From assembly GCA_028583685.1 (NCBI GenBank), contig JAMXIF010001195.1, positions 19,070,979 through 19,134,978 of the forward strand: a stretch of DNA of 64,000 nt, written 5' to 3'. This document shows, one piece after another, positions 12,198-22,583 of this stretch. This DNA is from Petaurus breviceps papuanus (lineage: Eukaryota; Chordata; Mammalia; Diprotodontia; Petauridae). The translations under genes were made by a program, and so were the position numbers. Below the pieces are notes generated by a model, which saw only the letters and a list, made by a program, of their open reading frames with translations, was not told the DNA's origin and did no database searches. Position 1 is the first letter of the stretch, and each line of letters starts with the position of its first letter.

Positions 12198-13265
12198 TTC
12201 CCTGTTCACCTTTTTATGTTTCTCTTGTGTCTTGTATTTGGAGATCAAATTTTCCCCTTGAATTTCTGACCTTTTTATCAGGAAGGTCTGGAAGTCCCTT
12301 ATTTAATTTTGAATGACCATCTCCTTTCCTGAAAGATTGTGCTCAATTTAGCTGGGTAGTTTATCCTTGCTTATAGTCCAAGCTCCTTTGCCTTATGATA
12401 TATTCCAATCCCTCTGATCTTTTAATGTAGAAGCTTCAAGGTCCTGTGTGATCCTGACTGTAGTTCCATGATATTTGAATGGTTTCTTTCTGACTGCTTG
12501 AAGTATTTTCTCTTTGACTTGATAATTCTGGAATTTGGCTACAATATTCCTTTGAGTTTTCAATTTGGGATCTCTTTCAGGAGATGAATGGTGGGTTCTT
12601 TCTAGAACTTTTAATCTCAGAGCAGTTATTATTGATGATTTCTTGGAAGAGATTGTCCAGGCTCTTTTTTTCATCATGGCTTTCTGGTAGACCGACAATT
12701 CTTAGATTCTCTCTCCTGGATCTATTTTCTAGGTCAATTGTTTTTCCAATGAGCCATTTTACATTTTCTTCTATTTTTTCATTCTTTAGATTTATTTTTT
12801 TTGACTGGTTCTTGATGCCACATAGAGTCATTCACTCCAACTTACCTAATTCTAATTTTTAAAGAAAGTTTTCCTCAGTTAATTTTTGTGCCTCCTTTTC
12901 CATTTGCCAGTTTTTACTTTCAAGGACTTGTTTTTTCCAGTTAAGTTTTGAATCTCTTTTTTTCCATTTGACTAATTGTACATTTTAGGGAGTTGTTCTC
13001 TTCAGTGAAATTTATTTCCATTTTGTCAATTGTCTTTTTAAAATAAGTAGTCAATTTTTCTTCTATCACTCTCATTTGCCTTTTAAATTCCTTCTTGAGC
13101 TCTTCCAAGAATGCCTTTTGGCTTCAGACCAATTCATATTTCCTTTTGAGGCTTCATATGTGGGTATAGTTTCGATGTTGACCTCTTCTGAATGTGAAAC
13201 GTGCTTTTCCCTTTCAGAATAATAGGATTCTAAAGTCTTTGTTTTTCTAATTGTTTTTCTCACTA
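12198..13265 (-). pseudogene. L1 ORF1 (ORF1p) relic of copy D
   Basis: ORF1p is the coiled-coil RNA-binding chaperone of L1. Here the N-terminal part (about 13072-13263) is Lys/Glu/Ser rich. A middle frame (12577-12831) contains ENLRIVGLPESHDEKKS followed by LDNLFQEIINNN, matching the start of the RRM region (human RRSNLRIIGVPE). Another frame (12393-12698) contains VAKFQNYQVKEKILQAVRKK and VRITQDLEASTLKDQRDW, the C-terminal domain. The pieces lie in different frames, with frameshifts between them and in-frame stops beyond the DW motif. Confidence 0.8.
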
Positions 13266-13905
13266 TAATTGTCTATGTCCTTGCTTTTAAATTGGATCTG
13301 TGCATCTGGGACATAGAGGGTTCTGACCTATGCTTCTTGTGCTGGGAGTTAGGGACCTGATTACTGGCTTTGTGTGCTGTGACCTCTGGTTCTGTCAGTT
13401 ATAGGCTATATAATCCTGGAGTTCACATGGTGCTGAACTAGAGCTGGCTGGTGAGTGCCTAGACTGAGGCCAAGGCCAAGTTTTTCACATTTCCCCAGGG
13501 TTCCATTGAAACTCATGGTGGAGGGGAAGAGGAGGGGTGGTCTGATCACTTCAAGTCTCTTCCTCCCCACCCCTGGGCTAGAGCTCAAACAGGACCAACT
13601 GCTGGTGGCCATGGTAGAGCTGGTGTCTTCTCATTGCTCTGGTTGTGTGAAGGCACAGCTGGGGTTCTGGTGTTAGCACTTGCTGGCTTCATCCCCCTGG
13701 GGTTCAGGATCTCCTACTGGGCCACCTTCTGTCCTGCACTGTTCCCTTACAGCCATGGCATAGTCTCAGTCACACCCTTCCTGTAGATCTCCCAAGCCTT
13801 CCTCTGGTTCTATTTCAGGATTTTACACTGCAGCAATATTATCTGGGTTTTTCAAGATCAACATGGAGGGATGAGAGCAGCTATAGTTTACTCCACCATC
13901 TTGGT

Positions 13906-14335
13906 TCCCAGAAGTTCTGGTAGGTGATTTTTAAACATCTAGACTGTGGGCTGATAGCTCCAGGAGTAGCTTTCACCACTGCTGCAGGCCCTGTGCTTGT
14001 CTCTTACCCAGTTCCAACAGACCCTTGCTCTGTGGTGAGAGGTTTGGGAATTGCCCCTGTAGAGGGTAAATCAGTTCACCCAGGATTGCTCTGGCTCTGC
14101 TATGGTCCAGTCTGTGCTGGTGCAGCCCATGTACTCCATTTCCTGACCCAGCTTAACAAATCCTACCTGTGAATTTTCCATGTTGTTGACCTGGGCTGAG
14201 AATTACCACTCTGTCCCTTAGTGGATTCTGCCACTCTACAATTTGTTCAGATTCCCTTTTCAGAGGTGACTGGAAGAATTTATGGGTGAGTTCAGGTGAG
14301 TCCCTGCTTCCACTCCATCACCTTGGCCTCTATGT
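13906..14335 (-). mobile_element. second L1 5' UTR fragment, head-to-tail with copy D
   Basis: The plus strand reads '...gtgagtccctgcttccactc' then 'catcaccttggcctc', matching the L1 5' end at 31.2-31.34 kb ('caagtccttgcttttactct', 'gccatcttggctctg'). It lies directly upstream of copy D's own 5' end in the same orientation. No ORF1 or later part of this second element is present here. Confidence 0.55.
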
Positions 14336-14469
14336 GACTTTTATAGCCCTTCGTATCCTGCCTTTCTTCTCTTGCGGTTTTCTAGCCCTCCTCCTTTCCA
14401 GATGCCAGTGACTATCGATTGTGTGAAGCAGGAAAGCCAAAGCCTTGTTTGGTTCCAATCCTAACCCTA

Positions 14470-14590
14470 ACCGCGGGCGTATCTGATTGTAAGCTCTTTG
14501 AGGGCTGCCACTGCATTTTGCTTCTTTTGGTATTCCTAGCACTTAGCATAATGCCTGGGATATAGAAGGTGCTTAAGAAACGTTGATTGA
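14470..14590 (+). mobile_element. L2/MIR 3'-end fragment
   Basis: 'gtaagctctttgagggctgc', 'cctagcacttagcataatgc' and 'gaaggtgcttaagaaacgtt', ending TTGATTGATTG, match the typical L2/MIR 3' terminus (a gcacatagtaggtgcttaat type end). Confidence 0.6.
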
Positions 14591-15950
14591 TTGAACTATC
14601 ATTAGTGCCTATACAACTCCGCCTAAGTCATCAAATCTCTCTGTACCTTAAATTTTTGGGGGTTTTTCCTATATGTAAATCAGGGATAATAATATAATTA
14701 TATCTCACTGAACAGTAAGAAAAAGGATTTTTTTTTTTGCCACATTGCATGTATGAATACTAAATTGTGAAGGAACTGGGGGGGGGCATATGTGGGATTT
14801 CATCAATGCAGATGGCCTTCTTTAGTTTTATTCTGAGTCATTAACACTTTAAAATTCATGACTTTCCACAACAATGATATTACACACTACACATCTTAAC
14901 AGTGAAAGGACGAGAGCATATGTAGATAATAACCATTCATGTTATTAGAGCTTGGGAAAGACAAAGAAAAATTTGAGGCTGACATAGTCCCTATTCTCAA
15001 AGAATCTATAATTTGATTGAGAAAACAAAATGAAGGCACACAGAATAGCCAACATGAAACCAAAGACTTCATATAATTAATTGCTAAATTGTGCAGTGTA
15101 ATGAAGTACAAACACAACAATATATGTTTCTATAACCCTGAATCAGGTTAGGAACTTAGCAGAAAGATAAGAGGTTCGACATCTTCTAGACCTTTGAAGC
15201 TGAAAAAGGTTTTTATTTGACCAAAGATAGGGGTGAGAATGAAGTCTGGTGAATGGCAAACCATGTCCCCAAAAGGTTCCTTCTCAGGTGTTTTGGCTAG
15301 AACACTGAACTTACTCTAATTTCTGAAATCCAAATCCTTTCTTTTTTCACTTGATAATTTATTGACATCCTGGGGGTATGGCCAAGCTTTTTTTTTTTTT
15401 TTTGGCTTATATAAATGAATCTTATGCCAACTCATTCCAGTTTAGGGGCCTTTTTAAAACTTATCTAATATCATCTATGGGATGAATTGATTGATTGGAC
15501 ATTTTAAAATTTGCTTTCAGCTAGGTGGGGTTAGGTAAATCAATCACCCCTCCCTCACATTTATATAGCATTGCATTAACTCTAAATTGTGCAAGCTATA
15601 AATGCTGCTGTAGGATTTGAGAAAAGAGAAAAAAAACTACTGAACTTTAGAGTTCTTGGGGAAGGTTTCATTTAGAAGAGGTGGGATCCCAGTCCCATTC
15701 CAGACCATGGAGACCTAAGTTTAATTGTATTTTCTTCTGGGCTCTGGAAAACAAGGGAGATCCCTGGGATAATAGGGGGTAGAGAGAAAACATTTTTCCA
15801 TGAGAACTTTAGATGGATCCACAGATCCTCTGTCTAGGAGTAATGAGGATACCCCAGCCCATCCGGGGTATTCCCAGGGAAGTTTCTAAAAGTTCAAGGA
15901 CAAAGAGAAGAAATCATATTTTCCTAATGTACCTTTGTGACATAAGAGCA
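14591..15950. other. mostly unassigned, with an old repeat fragment at 14.94-15.16 kb
   Basis: 'tagtccctattctcaaagaa' followed by 'tctataatttgattgagaaa' fits the 'tttattaagcacctactat' family. A poly(T) run lies at about 15388-15403. The rest is unrecognised. Confidence 0.4.
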
Positions 15951-15954
15951 CTGG

Positions 15955-16030
15955 AATGTAAATCACAGAATTTCAGAGTTAGAAGTGATATGAAAGGAGA
16001 TCTAGTCCAAGTCAATCTTGAACATGATTC
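15955..16030 (+). mobile_element. CR1/L3-like 3' fragment
   Basis: 'aatcacagaatttcagagtt' and 'agatctagtccaa' resemble the ending of CR1/L3 LINEs (agaatctcagagttggaagg, catctagtccaac). It is short and old. Confidence 0.4.
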
Positions 16031-16424
16031 TATAATCAATAACATCAAAAACTCAAATATAAATGGATCCTTACAGGCAGCAGATTGAATTAGAAAACTA
16101 CAAAAAAACTACATTGAATTAGAAAACATCATCTACATTATAGTATATTTTTGTCAATTTTGTGAAACATTTCTCATTTATATTTTAATCCAGTTCCCAT
16201 CCCACCCTCGACTTTTGTAGGCCCCTTTGGCTTGTGAACAAAGTATGACACCTCTGACAGACAAGTGCATAACCAGTTACTACAAGAAGACTTTAAGCGA
16301 TGGAAAATTTACCACATAAATGCCATAGTTCTATCACCTTAATAAGTATGGAGGTATTTTCAAAAGCAATATAAAATTATTCTAAAAAAAGTGAACAAAA
16401 AAAGTGGCCTTACTTTTTGAGACT

Positions 16425-17230
16425 CCCATGTGTATCCCCCGAGGAAGTAAAAGCTGAAAAGTAAGTTCCTATATACACAAAAATATTCAAAACAGCACTT
16501 TTCTTGTTAGCACAGAACAGGAAAGAAAGTAGATGCCTATTTATTGGCAATTGCTTAATAAATTATAGCACATGAATGTCATAGACTATTACTGTACTAT
16601 AAGGAATGATGAATATGAAGGATTCAGAGAAACTTGGGAGGAATGAATTGATGCAGAGTAAACTGAAAGAGAATATATGCTTTCTCCCCAATTTTCCCTT
16701 TAATGTGTTGCCTCCTGCTATTAAAATGCTTTCTCTTTGAGGGCAGGGACTATCTTTCATTTTGCTTATATTTGCATCCCCAATACTTAGCAGTGGGCCT
16801 TACATATAGTAAGCACTTAATAACTTCTTCCTTCCTTCCTTCCTTCCTCCCTTCCTTCCTTCCTTCCTTCCTTCCTTCCTTCCTTCCTTCCTTCCTTCTT
16901 TCCTTCCTAGAAAATTATTATAACAATGAATATAAAAGAAAAAAATGAAACGACATACTCTGTAATTATTATGATCAATATTGTCCCCAGGGAAAGATGA
17001 AGAAATGCATCCCCTCTTCTTTGTAAAGGTAGGGAAATTTGGGTATGGAACATGGCATATACCATCACATTTTAGTCATACATTGATTATTTTGCTGAAC
17101 TGCTTTTTTCCTCTCTTTAAAAAAAATATTCTTTGTTGCAAGGGATGATGTGCTGAATAAGGAAAGGGGATGGATATATTTATAAATCAAAGTGATGTAA
17201 AAATAAAAGATATCAATATATTTTTAAAGT
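16425..17230 (+). mobile_element. L1 3' end, interrupted by an L2 tail and (TTCC)n
   Basis: 'attggcaattgcttaataaa' and 'gaattgatgcagagtaaact' (16.5-16.67 kb) match the ORF2 C-terminus region. 'gtaattattatgatcaatat' to 'aaataaaagatatcaatata' (16.96-17.22 kb) matches the L1 3' UTR end. Between them lies an L2/MIR-like tail (about 16722-16825) with a tetranucleotide array. Confidence 0.6.
16826..16908 (+). repeat. (TTCC)n microsatellite
   Basis: About 20 TTCC units with few interruptions directly follow 'agtaagcacttaataac', the end of an L2/MIR tail. Tail-linked growth of a short repeat is the simple explanation. Confidence 0.95.
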
Positions 17231-17651
17231 ATGGAACTAAGAACTTTTTTTATTAATTGCTGTCCCTTCTCAAATATTCTTAGATATTATTTTTTCATTG
17301 TTTAGTATCCAACTGAAATCAAAGTAAATAGGATCATTAGAAAAACCTTGAAAGTTTTCTAGGGGGTGTCTTCTTTTTTTGCAAAGGAAATGAAATGACA
17401 GGGCAAAGGGTGTGGAGCAAATACAGTTCCCTTTTATCTTGAAAATATATATTTCTATCTAAAGTGATTCTGGAGCAACAGAGGTTAGACTAGAATGCAA
17501 TAGCTGAGAACTAAGATGTTGCCAAGCAACATGAAGCAAGAATAAGGATTATAGAAGATGAATTTATCAAGGCGTTGTAAAATGAAATTTAAAGGTGGTG
17601 GAAGGGAGGGAATGACCAGTCAAGGATCATCTTCTAGAAAGTCTCTGTGGA

Positions 17652-17804
17652 ATGAAAAGAAAGAATAAAAAAGGAAAGAAGAAAGAAAGAAGGAAGGAAG
17701 GAAGGAAGCAAGGAAGGAAGGAAGGAAAGAAGGAAGGAAGGAAAGAAGGAAGGGAAGGAGAGAGAGAGAGATACAGAGAGAGAGAGAGACAGAGGAGAGA
17801 GAGA

Positions 17805-17876
<72 letters not shown>

Positions 17877-17883
17877 GAGAGAC

Positions 17884-17971
<88 letters not shown>

Positions 17972-18017
17972 AGGAGGAGGAGGAGAAAGAGGAAGAAGAG
18001 TGAGGGGGAAAGAGGGA
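17652..18017 (+). repeat. long polypurine tract: (GGAA)n then (GA)n
   Basis: About 365 bp is almost wholly A/G on the plus strand: GAAA/GGAA units to about 17755, GA units with scattered GACA interruptions to about 17968, then GGA-rich sequence. The Ser/Leu open frames of 154 and 172 codons on the minus strand and the Arg/Glu frame on the plus strand are translations of this tract, not genes. Confidence 0.97.
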
Positions 18018-18239
18018 GAAAGGAAAATATAATGAAAAAAAGTGAAGGAAAGTAAGAAATCATCTTGATTGTCCTGATATTCATCTTGGGAAACTAAAGC
18101 ACAATGATTAATGTAATTTCTTTGTAAGAAATAAGGGTCTGACAAAGCAAACTAGTAATTTGTGTTTTGTGGATTTTTACATTGAAAAAATTATCATGCT
18201 TTCTTCTACAATTGTCATATAGCAGTATTTTATTGACTA

Positions 18240-18450
18240 GTGCATTATAGAAGAAAGGGAGGTGTTGGAAATCCAAGAATCTGGGTTTTGGATCTGTGAT
18301 ATTGATCAAGCCACCCATCTTCTCTGAGTCTCAGTTTCCTCATTTTTAAAATGAGATAATGTTCGTACAACTTATCTCACTGGGATTCCAGAGTCTAAAA
18401 TGAGATAATGTATACAAAGCAAAATGTTTAGCCTTAAAATGCTATTTAAA
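18240..18450 (+). mobile_element. MIR remnant
   Basis: 'tgagtctcagtttcctcatt', 'taaaatgagataatgt' and 'aaaatgctatttaaatgtga' match the MIR second half. 'aaaatgagataatgt' appears twice (near 18347 and 18398), a short internal duplication. Confidence 0.55.
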
Positions 18451-18595
18451 TGTGAACTATTACCTCAGTCCTCACCTCTGTGCAATATGTCACCAGATTA
18501 TCGTCAGCATTTTAATGATCTACAATTTTGACAGTATGATTGTTCCTTCCTTCTATACAGATCCTAACCCCTCTACCACTTGGTCTATGGTTTCT

Positions 18596-18753
18596 TTTTT
18601 TTTTTTGAGGAGAGAAGGCAAGGCATTTGGGGTTAAATGACTTGCCTAAGGTCACACAACTTGTTTAGTGTCAAGTGTCTGAGGCCAGATTTAAACTCAG
18701 GTCCTCCTGACTCCAGGGCCAGTACTCTAGTCACTATACCACCTAGCTGCCCC
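18596..18753 (-). mobile_element. SINE type 1 with perfect target duplication
   Basis: Plus-strand poly(T), then the SINE body, ending 'ataccacctagctgcccc'. Exact 15-bp duplications tggtctatggtttct lie at 18581-18595 and 18754-18768. Confidence 0.94.
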
Positions 18754-19280
18754 TGGTCTATGGTTTCTAAGGGTTCTGATGTTTGAACAGTTCATCAACT
18801 TATGTGAGCCTGGGGAAAAACCTTTCCAGACTTAGTGAGGTTAGTTTTTCTATGACAGATATTGATATTCAGTATGAGTGTAAATAAAACCTTACCAGAT
18901 ATGCCAAAGCTTATGTTTCTCTGATGTACAACCTTTAAGAAATAATGGCCAACACTATGTTGCAGTGACACAATGACTTTCAGTGCTGTATCTTTTTACA
19001 TAATGGGAAATAATGAAGGGCAGAAAAACTTGCCTAGGTAGTCATCTGATATTTATTAAGGATTTATTTTTTGCTAGGCATTGTGTTAAGGTGTAGGGAT
19101 GCAAGGAAAGACAAAATAGAATCCTTGCTTTCAGAAAAAAATCACGTGCCAGATGTAGCGTGGTGTCTCAGAATACTCTATTCTCTAGTATGTGAATTAG
19201 CTCAGAGACTAACAAGTTCGTTTTATATCAGTTAAGAGGAATCTCCTATTTGCTTGGTTTATATCAAATACATGCTAGTT

Positions 19281-19282
<2 letters not shown>

Positions 19283-19319
<37 letters not shown>
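19283..19319 (+). repeat. (GT)n microsatellite, about 18 units
   Basis: Uninterrupted GT units between 'tagttca' and 'aactgagcc'. Confidence 0.97.
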
Positions 19320-19321
<2 letters not shown>

Positions 19322-19713
19322 CTGAGCCAGAGCTATCTTAATAAGTAGATTTCTTCCATTATTCCTACATTTTATGAATTTTTTAGAAGTGCTTCTTAGG
19401 ATTTCTAATAAGTCCTGAGGTCACTTGGACATGGCAGCAGGATACAAACAAACAAACAAATGAATGAATAAATAAATGAAAGCTAATTGGGAGAAGGGAG
19501 TACTAACTGCAGGAAGGAATAAGAAAAGACCTCAATGTTGAAGGCCCAAATAGAGCTTTGAAGATTCTAAGATGTAGAAATGAAAAGGAAGGGCATTCCA
19601 GGCAAAGGGAATAATCTACACTAAGACATGGAGAAGAGAGATGTTATGTTGGATGTGAAGAACAATAGGAAGACTAGATTGACTATCATAACAATCCCTG
19701 AAAAGTATGCTGG

Positions 19714-19895
19714 GGCAGCTAGGGGGAGCAGTGAATAGAGTACCAGCCCTGGAGTCAGGAGGACCTGAGTTCAAATTTGGCCTCAGACACTTAACAGTTC
19801 CTAGCCATGTGACCTTGGGCAAGTCACGTAACCCCAATTGCCCTGCTTTATCCCTCCCCCCGCCAAAAAAAAAGCAAAAGAAAAAAAAGAAAAGA
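19714..19895 (+). mobile_element. SINE type 1 with perfect 13-bp target duplication
   Basis: Head 'ggcagctagggggagcagtg', body with 'ctggagtcaggaggacctga', and a long A-rich tail. Direct repeats aaaagtatgctgg at 19701-19713 and 19896-19908 are exact. Removing one copy plus the SINE restores a continuous older repeat. Confidence 0.95.
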
Positions 19896-20234
19896 AAAAG
19901 TATGCTGGACCTAGCTTCAGGTTTTTACTTCAACAGAGAATTTATTTGAGCTTTGGGGTTATAAAAAATTCATTAGAATGTATTGACTAGGAGAGTGACA
20001 TGATCACATATGTGATTTAGACATATCACTCAGGCATATGTGTGGAGTACAGATTAAAGAGGGGAGAGAATGGAAGAAAGAAGACTAATTAGGATGCAAT
20101 TTCAATAGTATAAGCTAAGAGGTGATAAGAAATTGAATAATATTGGTGGCCATGTTAGTAGAGAGAAAAAAAAAGGGATGTAAGAGATGATGTCTGGTAG
20201 AATTGACAAGACTTGGCCAATCTTAAAGTGATAA

Positions 20235-20460
20235 ATAGGGACAGCTAGGTTGTTTAGTGGATAGAGTGCTGAACTTAGAATCAGGAAGACCTGACTTCAA
20301 ATCCAACTTCAGAAACTGTGTGACCTTGGGCAAGTCACTTAACCTTTTTTTTGCCACTGGAGAAAGAAATGGCAAGCAACCCCACTATCTTTGCTAAGGA
20401 AACCCCAAGAGGTGTCACGGAGAGTCAGATACAACTGAAATGAGTGAACAACAATTATAA
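20235..20460 (+). mobile_element. SINE type 3 (RTE-like tail) with target duplication
   Basis: Head 'gggacagctaggttgtttag', then 'ggcaagtcacttaacc' and the RTE-like tail 'aggtgtcacggagagtcaga', 'gagtgaacaacaattata'. Exact 11-bp duplications taaagtgataa lie at 20224-20234 and 20461-20471. Insertion thus gave ordinary target duplications even with a non-poly(A) tail. Confidence 0.88.
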
Positions 20461-20471
20461 TAAAGTGATAA

Positions 20472-21125
20472 GTGGATGTGAATGATTATTTTTATAAAGG
20501 ATTCATTAATTTAAAAGTTATAGGAATTCCATTTAAAGTATATGAGTTCAAAGATGCTGTGGACTTTGGAGATTTTTCTCTTTCTTATTTCTTTTCTACT
20601 CACTTCTCTACTGGCTGGCCATGGCATTCTGGTGGCCAGTGTGAGATCCCAGTACCTGACATTTGCAAAGGTCAGTTTAACAATAAACTCTGGAGATCCT
20701 TTGTTTTGTTACTGATTTGGCAAAACATTCTCAGAGTGAAAAATGACTTTCTTCCCTTTCTGATGAGTGAAGTTATAATGTATTGCATTGATATTGCACT
20801 TTATTGATTAATAACAAATGCCGTTTCTTTATCTTAAGCACCCAACTTATTCCCCAATCTTGTCTATAACTCATGATGATTAAACTTAAGACCATGGCCA
20901 ATATAAAGCTAATTTGTCTTTTGCTTTTGTTTTCCCAGGTGATAAAGCTTACTTGTCACAAATCTTAATGCCTTTTTTCAGCCTTTAGGTTGTGTAGTTT
21001 TGAAATTGTCTTTAAAAATAATCCTTCTCACTTTTTCATTTTATACTCTGTGTGTGTCCATGTGCCAAGCTCATAAAGTCTGATTTACTGGGATGTCCCA
21101 TGCTTTGTCAGTAGGACTGAAAATT
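20472..21125. other. unassigned DNA
   Basis: A 111-codon open frame (20472-20807) starts at the SINE boundary. It shows no domain I recognise, and I see no support for an exon. Confidence 0.4.
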
Positions 21126-21129
21126 CTAA

Positions 21130-21702
21130 TTTTTTTTTCTTTTGTGCTATCAAAGAATTGGACACAAAGGAGATATCCATCAGTTGGAGAATGGCTATCT
21201 AAATTGTGGTACTTGAATGTAATGGGATATTATCATGCCATAAGAAATGATGTATGTGATGAATACAATGCAGTGAAATCTACATGAACTGATGCAGAAT
21301 GAAGTAAGCAGTGCCAAGAGAATAATATCCACAATAATTACAACAATGTGAATGGAAAGAACTAAAACTAAAAAGTGACTGTTGCAAAATTGTAAATATC
21401 AAAGCAGGATTTGAAGGAAAAGTTATGAGAGGATACCTTCTATCCACTCCTTTGTGGAGATGGGAGATGCACAGGTGTTATACATTGCATGCAAATTTTC
21501 AGACTTTTTACAATTCATTGATGCTTTTTTTCTTCTTTAAAAATATGATTTGTTATGAAATGCAAAATGCATAATTTCTATTACATTAAATTGAAAAGGT
21601 TTTCCACAAACAAAGACAATGCAATCAAGAATAGGAGGGGGGAAGAAAGCTGAGAAACAATTTTTTGTAGCCAGTATCTCTGACAAAGGTTGAATTTCTA
21701 AA

Positions 21703-21794
<92 letters not shown>

Positions 21795-21898
21795 TATGAT
21801 TTGTTATATGGGGTGGTTTTCTGGAAATGGAAGGGGGAAATATACTTGGGATAAGCATGATGACATAAGAAATAGAAGACATCAAAAAACTTTTTTTT
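21130..21898 (+). mobile_element. L1 3' fragments in scrambled order
   Basis: 21130-21560 holds the ORF2 C-terminus and 3' UTR ('gatatccatcagttggagaa', 'aatggctatctaaattgtgg', 'catgaactgatgcagaatga'). It is followed by an upstream ORF2 segment at 21560-21705 ('ttacattaaattgaaaaggt', 'tgcaatcaagaataggaggg'). After a compound microsatellite comes another 3' UTR end ('tatggggtggttttctgg', 21.8-21.9 kb). Two L1 insertions or a rearranged one would explain this. Confidence 0.65.
21707..21790 (+). repeat. compound microsatellite (AT)22(AG)20
   Basis: Perfect AT units at 21707-21750 pass without a break into perfect AG units at 21751-21790. Purity points to high current mutability. Confidence 0.98.
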
Positions 21899-21899
21899 T

Positions 21900-22583
21900 T
21901 AAAGGAAAGTCTGGATTTTGCTACTTAGGGAGGAAAATACTATTGAGGAAATAGCTTGGGAGAATGCTGTAAGTATATTTCAAACTTGAAGAATGAATCA
22001 AATAGGACTTGGTAACAGAAAGAAAGGGTTGCAAGTTGGCAGAAGGGTCTTGTGTATTCTGTATGCTTGAAGAACTTAGTAAATACCATAATGCTCTAAG
22101 AATGGAGTTATTAAATTATTTTAAAAATGTGTAATCTAATCTCTTTAGCAGTCTCATTAACTCTCTTGCAAATTATCTTTAAATGTATGAGAGAAAACAC
22201 ATAGAATTACAAAAGAAACCATGTTAAAATACAGTTATTAACATATTTAAAACAAAATGAAACAAAAAACTAATTGACAGCTCCCAGGTCAAGAACTACA
22301 GAATGTGTCCATTTTCAGATAATGCCAACCGAGTGTCCAAATTCCAGTGCTGTGTGTTATTTATATTTAAATGGAACCCAAAGGTGGACTGCAGTTTTAA
22401 GTAAATCATGATAGGACATCTAGGATCCCAACCAATCCACTTTTTCCAGTTAAGAATTATAATTAGAAAAAGATGCCATCTATTCCAGACATGCCCTTTT
22501 TTCCCTCCCAGATAAGGCATTTTCAGGAGACTAAGTTCAATGGTTTGGCTACTATTTAATTGATTCTACTGTCTTTTGCCTAT
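21900..22583. other. unassigned AT-rich DNA
   Basis: No repeat family, exon or RNA gene recognised. Confidence 0.4.

Larger units (their letters stand above)
10868..13905 (-). mobile_element. L1 (copy D): 5' UTR, ORF1, spacer, ORF2 start, 3' UTR; ORF2 core missing
   Basis: Read on the minus strand, the element starts near 13905 ('gaaccaagatggtggagtaa'). It has a 5' UTR to about 13280, ORF1 to about 12200, a pyrimidine-rich (plus-strand) spacer, the first ~60 codons of ORF2 (11084-11272), and then passes at about 10985 into sequence like the L1 3' UTR ('agttccataagttttctttt', compare 43.69 kb). Nearly all of ORF2, including reverse transcriptase, is absent. Two SINEs (11505-11656 and 12025-12183) sit in the spacer. 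It cannot move by itself. Confidence 0.75.
19035..20215 (+). mobile_element. old repeat of the 'tttattaagc' family, carrying a SINE
   Basis: 'atttattaaggatttatttt' with 'ctaggcattgtgttaagg' starts the element. Later parts include 'gaagggcattccaggcaaag' (19.59 kb) and 'gaatgtattgactaggagag' with 'tgacatgatcac' (19.98 kb). The middle (about 19160-19480) is diverged and holds a (GT)n run. A SINE interrupts it at 19714-19895. Confidence 0.5.

Noticed and set aside
14457-14470. Telomere-like cctaaccctaacc
   Set aside because: Only about two units; too short for an interstitial telomere tract.
17620-18145. Overlapping 154- and 172-codon frames on minus and a 126-codon frame on plus
   Set aside because: They translate the polypurine tract into Ser/Leu/Phe or Arg/Glu/Lys runs; no gene is implied.
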